Of a DNA stretch of 64,000 nucleotides, positions 30,487 to 41,148 are shown piece by piece. The stretch is from contig NZ_MBLO01000180.1 in the NCBI RefSeq assembly GCF_001854805.1, forward strand, positions 1 to 64,000. The letters are read 5' to 3'. A model generated the notes under the pieces. That model did not search any database. It worked only from the letters and a program-made list of their open reading frames with translations, and was not told the origin of the DNA. The stretch's first letter is position 1, and each line of letters begins with the position of its first letter. This stretch comes from Pseudofrankia coriaricola (GTDB taxonomy: Bacteria; Actinomycetota; Actinomycetes; Frankiales; Frankiaceae). The translations under genes were made by a program, and so were the position numbers.

Positions 30487-31403
30487 CCGAGCCGCACTCC
30501 CGTCGCCGCCGAGAGCGGTCCGGCCGCTGGTTTCCCGGGCCGGACCCTCTCGGGCCGTCCGGACAGGGCCAGGGCGCTGGCCCGGACGACGGCGACGCGG
30601 CGGGGCTCCCCGGAATGGGGGGCCCCGGCGGTGCCCCGACGACGCTGCCGATCATGTCGGTGTCCGACGGGGCGCGCGGCAAGCCCTCGGCCGCGAACGC
30701 CGTCGACATCTCCCCGATCTCGAACCCGCGAGGTATGTCGGGCAGGCCCGGTGGGGCGCTCGACGGCCGGCCGTCCTTCGACGGTGGCCCTTACGACAGC
30801 TACGACCCGGTCGACGAACCAACGAACGGTGGCCCGGACTGGGGCGCGCCGGCCCAGCGGCCCCTCACGCCCCCGGGCGGCGAGCGCGTGGCCGGCGGAA
30901 TGCCGGCCGGGCTCGCTGTGGGCCCGCCGACGCCGCCGGGCGGGGCCGCCGGTGACCTGGTCGAGCAGCTGGCCACACTCGCCCGCCGGGTGGACGAGCT
31001 CGCGCGGCTGCGCCGGCACGACGTCGAGATGGTCGACCGGCTGCACGAGGAGAACACCCGGCTGCGCCAGGGCGAGCTGACGGAGGCGATGGCGCCTCTG
31101 CTGCGCGGCCTGATCAGGCTGCACGACCAGATGTCCAGCCTCGGCGCGGACGATCCGCAGAGCGTCGCCGGGATCCTGCGCAAGCAGCTTCTGCAGGTAC
31201 TCGATATCGCCGCCGACGTGCGGCCATACATCGCCGTGCCAGGCAGCCAGTTCGATCCGACGCGCCACCTCGCGCTGCGCGGCATCGGGACCGATGAGCC
31301 CGCGCGCGACCGCACGGTCGCCCGCGGCGTCCGGCCCGGCTTCGTGCGTGGCACCTCGACCGTGCTGCGCCCCGCCGAGGCCGAGGTCTACCGCCACCGG
31401 TAA
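30483..31403 (+). CDS. Divergent GrpE-like nucleotide exchange factor
   Basis: A 306-residue protein. Residues 1-155 are Gly/Pro-rich, probably disordered. Residues about 158-205 form the long helix (DLVEQLATLARRVDELARL; VDRLHEENTRLRQGELTEA), followed by GrpE-like MAPLLRGLIRLHDQMSSL. The C-terminal beta domain has FDPTRHLALRGIGTDEPARD and VRPGFVRGTSTVLRPAEAEV, closely following the GrpE pattern (FDPxxHEA, V-x-PGY, LRPAxV). It is therefore predicted to release ADP from the Hsp70 encoded next. The long disordered N-terminus is unusual. It overlaps the TerA-like gene by GTGA. Confidence 0.85.
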   Translation: MTEPHSRRRRERSGRWFPGPDPLGPSGQGQGAGPDDGDAAGLPGMGGPGGAPTTLPIMSVSDGARGKPSAANAVDISPISNPRGMSGRPGGALDGRPSFDGGPYDSYDPVDEPTNGGPDWGAPAQRPLTPPGGERVAGGMPAGLAVGPPTPPGGAAGDLVEQLATLARRVDELARLRRHDVEMVDRLHEENTRLRQGELTEAMAPLLRGLIRLHDQMSSLGADDPQSVAGILRKQLLQVLDIAADVRPYIAVPGSQFDPTRHLALRGIGTDEPARDRTVARGVRPGFVRGTSTVLRPAEAEVYRHR

Positions 31404-31410
31404 GAGCCTC

Positions 31411-31486
31411 CCCCACCGATCTGCCGGGTCGCTCCTTTTCCGATGGTCCGGCGCTGGTCGGGGGTCGGTGTGTCAGATCGGCGGGG
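31411..31486. repeat. Inverted repeat upstream of the Hsp70 gene
   Basis: CCCCACCGATCTG (31411-31423) and CAGATCGGCGGGG (31474-31486) pair over 13 bases with one mismatch, with a 50-base loop. It lies just after the GrpE-like stop and 200 bases before hsp70. It may be an attenuating hairpin or a binding site. No HspR (HAIR) or CIRCE box is present in the 283-base gap. Confidence 0.4.
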
Positions 31487-31686
31487 ACCCCTGGCCACTG
31501 CTACCGGTGACCGCACGGCGCCCGGGTAGGCGTGGATGCAAGGTCCATGTGAAAACGGGGGGAGGACTCGGCGCAGCGGGCTGGATGGGGGCGGTGGCGA
31601 GGGGGATGGTTGCGGTAGGTACAACACATAGAGACATGTAGTCAGGCGCGTGACGGGCAGGGCGCGTCGGAAGGGACGGTGGCGGC

Positions 31687-33378
<1,692 letters not shown>

Positions 33379-34017
33379 CTGTATTGCTGGTTCGCTGTAT
33401 TTCTGGTTCGCTCCGTCCGGGCGGCGCGCTCCGGCCCCTTACTCGCTTCGCTCCCAAGGGACCTCCGCGCGCCGTCCTCCTCCGCTCACGGGCGCTCCGG
33501 CGACCTCGCTGCGGCCCGCCTACGTCGCTTCGCTCGTAGGAGGGCCTCCGCGAGGTGCGCCTCCGCGCCCAGCGCGGTTGCTTGCCGCTGTACGTCACGA
33601 GACCACAAGACGCGTGCGCGGGGTCCACGTCGCTTCGCTCGTGGGCCGGGCCTCCGCGGAGGTGCGCCTCCGCGCCCAGCACGGTCACCCGCCGCTGAAC
33701 GTCACCTATCCGCGGCAGGCCCATCCGTAGGCCACGTCGCTTCGCTCGTGGAGACGCGAAGACCGCACGAGCGAAGCGACGTACCCAGACGAGCGCTGTG
33801 GCTTCGGGTTGGCGACGTACAGCGGCACGCAACCGAGCTGGCGCGAAGGCGCACCTCGCGGAGGCCCGGCCCCGGAGCGAAGCGAACGGGGCCGGGCCTC
33901 CGCGAGGTCGCCGGAGCGCCCGTGAGCGGAGGAGGACACGGCCCGGAGGTAGCCCGCGAGCCGCCAGGCGAGCGGGCTGCCGGAGGGCCGTGCCCGCACG
34001 GAGCGAACCATGTCAAC
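33379..34017. repeat. Mosaic inverted-repeat element, copy 4
   Basis: This begins at the base after the Hsp70 stop codon, with CTGTATTGCTGGTTCGCTGT then CTGTATTTCTGGTTCGCTCC, the same left end as copy 1. Hairpins around the shared loop are 33436-33460 (CCCTT/AAGGG), 33519-33540 (CCTACG/CGTAGG), 33625-33644 and 33732-33751 (CCACG/CGTGG), and 33869-33893 (GGCCCCG/CGGGGCC). The right arm ends GGAGCGAACCA with AACCTTCCCGCCCAACC beyond it. The remaining 270 bases to the next gene hold nothing recognisable apart from the GAGGTGAGG ribosome site. Confidence 0.85.
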
Positions 34018-34284
34018 CTTCCCGCCCAACCCGGCCCGACTTCGGCCCCGACGCCTGGAAACCCGTTGTATCGGCGCCTCAGGGCGGTCCGTAACCTGGG
34101 TGGCGTATGGATCCGGCCGCCGGGGGCGCCGGTCTGTTGCCGTCGAGTGACGTCGCCCGGTTGACGGTGGCGGCGCGATCGCGAGGCTCGGTATCCGGGC
34201 GGCTGCCCGTTCGGCTCTGACGGTGGCGGATGTACGGGGCGGCTGGCGCCCGCTCGCTCGGCACGGCGTTACATGAGGTGAGGC

Positions 34285-37200
34285 GTGAGCGCGGCGTTTG
34301 ATGGCAGCGGATACCGCCAGCGGGTGCTGGCGGTGCTGCGCGCGCGCTCTCCGCTGCGGCTCGACGACCCGTTCTTCGTCGCCGATCTGGATCCCGAGGG
34401 CGGGGACACCGACGCCGAGGTGCAGGCGAGGCTCGCTCGGGTGCTCGCGTTCCTGCAGCGGGAGCGCAGCTCGGCGAAGTACGCGACGCTCGCCGCGGAG
34501 CTCGTCCGCCGCCGGGCGGAGTGGGAGGCGCCGCTGCGTGACGCCGAGGCGCGGGAGCGGACCCGCCAGCGGGTCGTCGAGGCTCGCCGGGACGGCGACA
34601 CCGAGCGGCTCGCCAAGGTCGACGGCTACCTGGCCACCGTGCGCGAGCGGTTCGGCGGCATCCCGATCTCCCGGGTCGAGGGCCTGCGCCGCCTCGCCGC
34701 CCAGGCCGGGGTGGTCGGCGAGCGCTTCGACACACGGCTAGCCAGGGAACGGCTCATCGACGACGCGGCCGGGGTGGGCGTCGCGCCGCTGCCGGCCGAC
34801 GCGCGCGGCCAGATCCGGGAGCGGCTCGACGAGCTGCGGGCCCTGCGCCGCGGCGACCACGCCTCGACCGCCTCGCTGTGGGCCTTCCTCGGAGTGGGGC
34901 CCGACGGGCCGCCGGCCCGGCTCGTGGCCGCGTACGAGGCGGTCGCGGCGGTGAACGCCCGCCGGCCGCACGACCGGGAGAAGACGGTGACCGCGGACCT
35001 GCTCGCGCTGGTCCGCACCCGCCTGCTGGAGGGCGACCCGGCCGCCTACACCGCCGGCCTGCTCGCCGACGCGGCCGACGAGCTGCGTGCCGCGGTGGAG
35101 GAGCACGTCCTCCTGGACGGCGAGATCACCGCGGTCGCCTTCGAAGGCCTGATGCGCCGGACGCTGGGCGCCGGCCGTGGCCTGTCGGCGGCCCAGGTCA
35201 GATCGGTCGTGCTGGGCCTGGCCCGCGACCTGGGCGTCCCGGTGAGCACCGGCGCGACGGTCGACTTCGTCGTCTGCCCTGGCTGCGGGCGCCCGGAACC
35301 GGTCGGCGAGGTCCGGGTCTGCCGGTACTGCGACACCGATCTCTACATCGTCTGCCCCACCTGCGGGCGGCTGACCGAGGCGGCGGCCGCCGTCTGCCGG
35401 CAGTGCGGGCAGAGCGTCCGCCAGTCCAGGGACGCGACGGAGGCGCTCACCGCGATCCGCCGCGCGCTCGACGACGGCAGGCCGGCCGAGGCGGTCGAGC
35501 TGATCGGCCGGGCGCGGCCGGCGCTCGCCGCCGTGGGCGCCCCCGCCATCGCCGCCGGTGACGAGCTCGCCGCGCGCGTGGCGGCCGCCCTCGCCGCCGC
35601 CGACGCGGGGTGGCGGGCGCTCGCGGACGACCGTGGCGCGGGCCGGGCCGAGGCCGCGCTGGAGCGGGCGCGCTGGCTGGTCGCGCAGGCGGCCGACGTG
35701 CCCGGCCCGGACGGCCGAGGCGCCGCCGAGGTTCTCGAAGAGCTGACCATGGCCCAGGCGATGATCCGGCGGCGGGTGGACGCGGCGCTCGCGTTGCCGC
35801 CGGCGGCGCGGGAGGCCGCGCTCGTCGCCGTGCTGGCCAGCGCCTCGGACAGCCCGGAGGCCCTCGCGGCGCTGGCCGCTCTCCCGCTCGCGCCGGTGGT
35901 CGACCTGGCCGCGATGCCGGCCGGGGGCGCCTCCTCGGGTGCCGCCGGGGCGGTGCTGCTGCGCTGGCGGGCCGCCGACACCGCGACGCCGTTGTCGTTC
36001 CGGGTGGACCGGGTGGTCGCCGGGACGCTCGGCGCCCCGCCGGCCCGCTTCGCCCTCGGTACCACCACGGCCATGGAGCTGACCGATGCCGGCGCGCCCG
36101 CGTGGACGCCGGTGTATTACGAGGTGACGGCGGTCTCCGGCAGCCGCCACTCGCCGGTCGCGCGGACCGAGTCGCTGGTCCTCAGCCGGGACGTCGAGGG
36201 GCTCCGGGCCCAGCAGACCGCGGACGGTGTCCGGCTGACCTGGCGCCTGGAGGGCCCGGTCCAGCTGGTGACCGTCGAGCGGGCGGTCGAGGCGGTCGAG
36301 GTGCTCGAACCGATGGAGGCGCTCGACGACGGGAGCGCCGGCCCGCCCACCGGGGGGCTCGCGGTGGGCGACGGGGAGCCTCGGGACGTGGACCGTTCGG
36401 TCCGGCATACCCGGGTCAGCGGCGGGGTGCTGACCGATCCGGACGTGCAACCGGGTGTCACCTACCGTTACCGGCTCTCGGTGGAGTATGTCGAGGGCGA
36501 CGGCTCGCCCGCCCGCACGCCGGGCGTGGAGACCTCGGTCGCGGTGGCGCTGCGGCCGCGGCCGGTCCTCGACCTGTCCGTCGCGTTCGCGGGTGGCGAG
36601 ACCATGCTGCGCTGGACGGCGCTTCCCGGTTCGGACGTGCGGATCTACGCCACGTCGGGCGTGTTGCCGGACACGGCGGCGCCGGCAGCGGGCCGGTACC
36701 CGACGCAGCCATCCGCCCCGGCTGGGCCGTTCGGACCAGAGAACACCGACCTGCCGCTGGGCGCCGCCACGGGGCCGGCCCGCCTCGTCGGCGCGAGCCG
36801 GCGCGGCCGGCTGCTGGACTCGGCCGCGGTCGGCCCGGTGATCTACACCCCGGTCAGCGTTCTCGGCGGCAGGGGTGTCGTCGGCCGGCCGGTCCAGCAC
36901 GTGGCCCCCGGCGGGGTCACGGAGCTGCGCGTCGAGGACCGGGGCGACGAGCTGGTGCTGTTCTTCCGTCTCGCGGCTGGGCTGACCGAGGCCAGGGTGC
37001 TCTGGCGGCGTGACCGGATGCCGACCGGCCCGGACGATCCCGTGGCCTCGGCCGCGACGGTGACCATCGCGGGTCTCGCCCTGCGCGGTGGTGGCTGGCG
37101 GCTCGCCGCGCCGCGCGATGGCTGGCCGTACTACGTGTCCTGCTTCCCGGTGTTCCGGGTGAACGGCCAGCCGCGCGCCGCGTCGGCCGGCGCCGAGCTG

Positions 37201-38796
37201 CTCGCCCGGGCGCCCGCCGTGCCGCTTCCGGCCGCCGGAAGCGGCACCGGGCCGATGGCCCTGCCGGGAGCTCCGGCCGGGCCGGAGGCGTCCTATCTCA
37301 CGCCACTGCCGCCCGGCCCGCCGACCGGCGCGTTGCCTGTCCCCACCGGGGCCATGCCGGTGCCGTCTCCCGCCAGCGCCGCGCTGCTCCTCCCGTCGGC
37401 GACGTCGGCGATGCCCATGGCACCGGCGCGCGGTCACGCGCAGCCACCTGGTGCCGTGCCGCTGCCCGGCCCGGCGCCGGCCGCCGGGCCGGGCACCGCC
37501 GGGATGCCGGTCGGTCTGGGCAGGGCGCCCGCGCCCGCGGGGCCGCCCGTGTCCTCTCCGGGCGCGGCGCCGCCGGTGCCGCCACCCGCCGTGATGCCGC
37601 ATGTGCCGCCCCCGGCGGCCGTTCCGCCCGTACCGTCGCCTGCCGGGATGCCATCGGCGGGGATGCCAGGAGCCCCACCGCCCGGAGCGGTGCCGCCCAT
37701 GCCGCCCTTGGGCCAGGGGCAGGCCTCGGTGCCGCTTCTCCCCTCGCCCCCCGCCCCGGTGGCCGGGCCGGGGGTGCCGCCGGGCCCGCGGGGCCAGGCC
37801 GCACCCGCCGGGCCGTTGCCGCCGATGGTGAACCCGCCGACGTCGGGCTCTGGACTGCCTGTCATGCCCAGGCCAGGGGCGCCGGCCCAGCCCGGCCAGG
37901 AGCCGCCCCCCGCGCCCATGCCGTCCACTCCGCCCGCGCCGTCGCACCAGCCCGCGCCGTCGCACCAGCCCGCGCCGTCGCACCAGCCAGCGCCGCCGTC
38001 GCCCGTGTCCGAGGCGGCCGCGTGGCCAGGCCCGGCGGGTTGGGCGAGCCCGCCGGCCCCGCCTCAGGGCCCAGCGGGACTGGCCGCGCTGCCGCCGTGG
38101 ATCCCCGCCACTCCGACGGGTGGCACGGCTGGCTGGGATGGGCACCTTCCGGCGCTCGGCGCGCCCGCCTGGCCCGCGCCCGCGAACGGCCCGGCGGCGG
38201 GCCCGCGGCCTGGCTGGACGTTGCCGGCGATGCAGGGCGGCCTGTTCGCCCCGGCCGGTCCGGGCGGCCAGTTCGATGACGGCGCCGGGACGCCGGAGCA
38301 CGTCGGGTACCAGGACCAGCTGACCCTCTCGCCACCGGACGAGTTCACCGGCCACGCCACCGTCCCGCCGCCGGCGGGCAGTCCCGGCGGCAGGTTCGAC
38401 GACGGTGCCGGAGTGACCGCGGCGTCCGACGAGGACGCGGACGACGACCTGGCCGACGAGCCGCCGGAGGGCGGCTCGGGGGAGCCCTGGGTGGCCTACT
38501 CGGTGGCGCGCGCCGGCTGGCGGCGGCGCGTCCTGCGGGTCCGGGTCCGCAGCGGGGGCACCGTGCCCGAGCTGGTGCTCGTCGCCCGTCCCGGGACACT
38601 GCCGCCGGCGGAGCTCGCCGAGGGGCAGGCGCTCGCCCGGCTCGCGCCGTCCGCGCAGCGCGTCACCCGGACCATGGAGGTCCGTCTCGACGGCGCCCTG
38701 CTGCCCTGGGGGATCAGGGTGCTGCCCGTGGCCGACGGCGCGGACGAGCCGGTCACGGTCGAGCACCCGTCGGATGACGCACTCGTAGTTCGCTAG
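34285..38796 (+). CDS. Giant zinc-ribbon / FN3-like / Pro-rich protein of the Ter-Hsp70 island
   Basis: A 1503-residue protein with no signal peptide or clear membrane helix. Residues 1-325 are alpha-helical and Arg/Glu/Ala-rich (RERSSAKYATLAAELVRRR). Residues 331-374 hold four Cys-x2-Cys pairs (CPGC, CRYC, CPTC, CRQC), two tandem zinc ribbons. Residues about 380-540 are helical. About 545-790 contain fibronectin-III-like units (AVLLRWRAADTATPLSFRV; VRLTWRLEGPVQLVTVERA; PGVTYRYRLSVEYVEGD), then more beta-rich sequence to about 965. About 1000-1340 is Pro/Ala-rich, with HQPAPS repeats. The C-terminal 130 residues form a beta-rich domain. GTG 34285 follows GAGGTGAGG. It lies downstream of the GrpE-Hsp70 pair, which suggests a client adaptor or J-protein substitute; this is inference, and no HPD motif is seen. 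The biochemical function is unknown. Confidence 0.88.
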   Translation: MSAAFDGSGYRQRVLAVLRARSPLRLDDPFFVADLDPEGGDTDAEVQARLARVLAFLQRERSSAKYATLAAELVRRRAEWEAPLRDAEARERTRQRVVEARRDGDTERLAKVDGYLATVRERFGGIPISRVEGLRRLAAQAGVVGERFDTRLARERLIDDAAGVGVAPLPADARGQIRERLDELRALRRGDHASTASLWAFLGVGPDGPPARLVAAYEAVAAVNARRPHDREKTVTADLLALVRTRLLEGDPAAYTAGLLADAADELRAAVEEHVLLDGEITAVAFEGLMRRTLGAGRGLSAAQVRSVVLGLARDLGVPVSTGATVDFVVCPGCGRPEPVGEVRVCRYCDTDLYIVCPTCGRLTEAAAAVCRQCGQSVRQSRDATEALTAIRRALDDGRPAEAVELIGRARPALAAVGAPAIAAGDELAARVAAALAAADAGWRALADDRGAGRAEAALERARWLVAQAADVPGPDGRGAAEVLEELTMAQAMIRRRVDAALALPPAAREAALVAVLASASDSPEALAALAALPLAPVVDLAAMPAGGASSGAAGAVLLRWRAADTATPLSFRVDRVVAGTLGAPPARFALGTTTAMELTDAGAPAWTPVYYEVTAVSGSRHSPVARTESLVLSRDVEGLRAQQTADGVRLTWRLEGPVQLVTVERAVEAVEVLEPMEALDDGSAGPPTGGLAVGDGEPRDVDRSVRHTRVSGGVLTDPDVQPGVTYRYRLSVEYVEGDGSPARTPGVETSVAVALRPRPVLDLSVAFAGGETMLRWTALPGSDVRIYATSGVLPDTAAPAAGRYPTQPSAPAGPFGPENTDLPLGAATGPARLVGASRRGRLLDSAAVGPVIYTPVSVLGGRGVVGRPVQHVAPGGVTELRVEDRGDELVLFFRLAAGLTEARVLWRRDRMPTGPDDPVASAATVTIAGLALRGGGWRLAAPRDGWPYYVSCFPVFRVNGQPRAASAGAELLARAPAVPLPAAGSGTGPMALPGAPAGPEASYLTPLPPGPPTGALPVPTGAMPVPSPASAALLLPSATSAMPMAPARGHAQPPGAVPLPGPAPAAGPGTAGMPVGLGRAPAPAGPPVSSPGAAPPVPPPAVMPHVPPPAAVPPVPSPAGMPSAGMPGAPPPGAVPPMPPLGQGQASVPLLPSPPAPVAGPGVPPGPRGQAAPAGPLPPMVNPPTSGSGLPVMPRPGAPAQPGQEPPPAPMPSTPPAPSHQPAPSHQPAPSHQPAPPSPVSEAAAWPGPAGWASPPAPPQGPAGLAALPPWIPATPTGGTAGWDGHLPALGAPAWPAPANGPAAGPRPGWTLPAMQGGLFAPAGPGGQFDDGAGTPEHVGYQDQLTLSPPDEFTGHATVPPPAGSPGGRFDDGAGVTAASDEDADDDLADEPPEGGSGEPWVAYSVARAGWRRRVLRVRVRSGGTVPELVLVARPGTLPPAELAEGQALARLAPSAQRVTRTMEVRLDGALLPWGIRVLPVADGADEPVTVEHPSDDALVVR
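37933..37994 (+). repeat. 18-base tandem repeat encoding SHQPAP units
   Basis: Three exact copies of CCCGCGCCGTCGCACCAG and a partial fourth lie inside the Pro-rich linker of the giant protein, giving SHQPAPSHQPAPSHQPAP. The copies are identical at third positions, so the expansion is recent and length variation between strains is likely. Confidence 0.85.
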
Positions 38797-39277
38797 ATGG
38801 GACTGGGGCGCGAGGGGGTCGCGAGGGTGACGCGCGGCCAGGGGCCGAGGGCGGGGCACTGACGTGGCCCAGATGGTTGACCTGACGTAGATCTTCCGTA
38901 GCTTCTTGGTTGGTTTGCGGGGGCGGTTGACGCCCTTTTGCCGGAATCGCGGCGCACATGCGGACAGCCGTCCCGAAATGTCCGGAAGTGTTTTCCCATG
39001 GGCGCTGCCGCGGGTGCCGGCACGGCGATTACCATGCTTGTGATCAAGTATTGCCGTGTATCCGAGGGTGCGCCGGTATTCGGCACGTCGTCCAGGGCCA
39101 CGGTGGCGGGCGCCGTTTGGGAGGGCCGTTACGGCCGCTCCGGAGGGGACGGGGCCACGCGCCGCCGCTCGTGACGTGCGCCGACACCTCCGGGTGCTCC
39201 ACACCCACGGCGGAAGGACGAGCCGGCGCCACGCGGTCGCCGCCTCGCCCGCCACGACCGAAAGGCAGCGCGTTCGC
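38797..39277. other. Intergenic region before the GH26-like gene
   Basis: About 480 bases, distinctly lower in GC at 38870-39070 (GTAGATCTTCCGTAGCTTCT; ATTACCATGCTTGTGATCAA). It probably contains a promoter for the secreted protein gene. I looked for a c-di-AMP riboswitch core, which often precedes cell-wall genes in actinobacteria, and did not find one. Short frames here are not convincing. Confidence 0.45.
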
Positions 39278-40786
39278 ATGGCCTTGGCAGACAACGGTCG
39301 CCTGTCCCCTCCGGCGAGCCGTCCGGTTCAGCGAGCCGTCCATTCCATGCCCGCCGTAGCGGCGGGCGGACCCACCTGGCGCCGTTCCCGCCGGCGCCAC
39401 TCCCGCCGGCGTCAGTTCGCCGCGCTGGCGAGCGTCTTCGCCGTCGCGCTGCTGACACTCACGGTGCCCGGCGTGACGGCCGCCTCAGCGGCCACCACAC
39501 CGCCGGCCACCACACCGCCGGCCACCACGCCACCACTCGACCAGAGCGGGCAGACCAGCGGGGTGGCCGCCGTGCCGGCCCTGGCGATCGTGCTGTTCGA
39601 CAGCGACATCGTGCTCGTCGGCGGCCGCGGCTTCCTCCCCGGCCAGGACGTGAAGATCGAGGCGGCCACCGAGCAGCTCGGCGGCTCGGCCTCCATGAAG
39701 GCAGGCGGCGAGGGTCGTTTCCTGCTCGGCTTCCAGCTGCCGGCCAGCTTCGCCGGGAAGGTGTCGGTGACCGCCACCCAGGGCGAGCGGAAGGCCTCCG
39801 GCGAGCTGGCCGTGGGTGGCCCGGCGCCGGCGCCGACGATCACGCCGACCGTGCCCGCGGGCGCGCCTGAGACGACGAGCAAGCTGGACACCGCCGGCAA
39901 GAACTCCGGGCTTCCGTGGATGTCCGGCGTCCATCCGGCGAACGAGATGCAGCCCTACCTGGACTTCGGCACGTGGCGGGGCCGGCAGGTCGACCTTGCC
40001 CACGTGTTCACGGTCCGCGAGCAGGGCTGGGACCCGATCGTCGAGCCGACCTGGCCGGTGGAGGACTTCGCCAGCTTCCCCGGCAAGCTGGTAATCAGCC
40101 AGCCGCTGTACCCGGAAGGGGTCGGCAACAACGCCGACTGCGCGAACGGCGCGTACAACGACCAGTGGAAGCGGTTCGGCACCTTCCTGGTGAACCACAA
40201 CCGCGCCGACACGATCGTGCGGATCGGCTGGGAGTTCAACGGCTGGTTCATGTACTGGCACGTCGACGCCGACCCCACCAACTGGGTGAAGTGCTTCCAG
40301 AACGTCGCGACCGCGATCCGGTCCACCGACCCGGACATAAAGATCGACTGGACCTTCAACGCCCACAACTCGCCGGTCCCCGACGGGGGCTCGCCCTGGC
40401 CCGCCTACCCGGGTGACGAGTACGTCGACTACATCGGGATCGACCCGTACGACATGTTCCCGCCGTCACCCGACGAGGCCACCTTCGACCGGCAGTGCAA
40501 CGACCCGAACGGCCTCTGCTACGCCGCCAAGATGGCCCGGGAGCACGGCAAGAAGCTCTCCGTCGGTGAGTGGGGCGTCACGTCCTGCTCCGGTGACCCT
40601 GGTGGCGACAACCCGCTCTACATCCGGAAGATGTGGGAGACGTTCGTCGCCAACAAGGACGTCATGGGCTACGAGTCGTACTACGACGACCCGATGCCGA
40701 ACAACGTCTGTTCCACGATCTTGAATGGCGGGGTGAACCCCAACTCGGCCGCCGAGTACAAGAAGCTCTGGGACGGCGGGGTCTAA
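39278..40786 (+). CDS. Secreted GH26-like (beta-mannanase superfamily) glycoside hydrolase
   Basis: A 502-residue secreted protein. An Arg-rich n-region (RRSRRRHSRRRQ) is followed by a hydrophobic core, FAALASVFAVALLTLTVPGV, and AASA cleavage; the twin Arg may allow Tat export. A TPPAT repeat linker and a small beta domain (about 95-190) precede a catalytic barrel. The two GH26-type acids are visible: Glu319 in RIGWEFNGWF and Glu431 in SVGEWGVTS. Substrate is unknown; relatives act on beta-mannan or other beta-glycans. Start ATG 39278 has GAAAGG upstream; ATG 39347 is also possible. The gene sits between the giant protein and the Ter biosynthetic operon and is followed by a strong terminator. 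Confidence 0.85.
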   Translation: MALADNGRLSPPASRPVQRAVHSMPAVAAGGPTWRRSRRRHSRRRQFAALASVFAVALLTLTVPGVTAASAATTPPATTPPATTPPLDQSGQTSGVAAVPALAIVLFDSDIVLVGGRGFLPGQDVKIEAATEQLGGSASMKAGGEGRFLLGFQLPASFAGKVSVTATQGERKASGELAVGGPAPAPTITPTVPAGAPETTSKLDTAGKNSGLPWMSGVHPANEMQPYLDFGTWRGRQVDLAHVFTVREQGWDPIVEPTWPVEDFASFPGKLVISQPLYPEGVGNNADCANGAYNDQWKRFGTFLVNHNRADTIVRIGWEFNGWFMYWHVDADPTNWVKCFQNVATAIRSTDPDIKIDWTFNAHNSPVPDGGSPWPAYPGDEYVDYIGIDPYDMFPPSPDEATFDRQCNDPNGLCYAAKMAREHGKKLSVGEWGVTSCSGDPGGDNPLYIRKMWETFVANKDVMGYESYYDDPMPNNVCSTILNGGVNPNSAAEYKKLWDGGV

Positions 40787-40796
40787 CCGTCGTGCC

Positions 40797-40839
40797 GCCC
40801 TGTGAGCCGGCCCGCCCGCGGCGGGCCGGCTCACAGGGC
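40797..40839 (+). terminator. Strong terminator after the GH26-like gene
   Basis: A perfect 20-base-pair stem (40797-40816 with 40820-40839) and a three-base loop start 11 bases after the stop codon. The left strand begins GCCCTGTGAGCCGG. It probably isolates the GH26-like gene from the biosynthetic operon downstream. Confidence 0.85.
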
Positions 40840-41148
40840 AATGGCGAGGCCGCGCCGTCGCGGAAAGTAGCCATCCGATGATCGTCGCGTTGTGGCGGAT
40901 GGCGACCGGGTGGATGCTGATCGGATCCGTAACCGGTTGAACCGGCTTGGTATGGAACGGCGGCATTACGGACAAATGTCGGAAAGGCGTCAGTGGGACG
41001 TTTCCCAGCGTCCCGCCCCTTCTGGAGGGTACGGTCCGACGCGTCGGACGTTCTCGCAGGTCCGGCGGCGCGTGAGCGCACCCCGGCGGGAATTCGCCGA
41101 GCCGCGCGCCCAGGGGCGAGGCCCGTCGAGCTAGAAGGAGCCGCTGCG
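40840..41148. other. Promoter region of the Ter biosynthetic operon
   Basis: About 310 bases between a terminator and the CitE-like gene. No coding content is supported. It must hold the operon promoter; a lower-GC part lies at 40910-40985 (GGTTGAACCGGCTTGGTATG). AGAAGGAG at 41133-41140 is the ribosome site for GTG 41149. Confidence 0.5.

Noticed and set aside
31404-31686. Possible heat-shock operator (HAIR or CIRCE) before hsp70.
   Set aside because: No CTTGAGT-N7-ACTCAAG or CIRCE-like palindrome; only a different 13-base inverted repeat is present.
38797-39277. Possible c-di-AMP riboswitch before the GH26-like gene.
   Set aside because: Low-GC sequence is present but the conserved core motifs are not.
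34738-39294. A 1518-codon frame antisense to the giant zinc-ribbon gene, and a 1076-codon frame antisense to glgP.
   Set aside because: GC-rich codon bias keeps antisense frames open; the sense genes have recognisable domains and ribosome sites.
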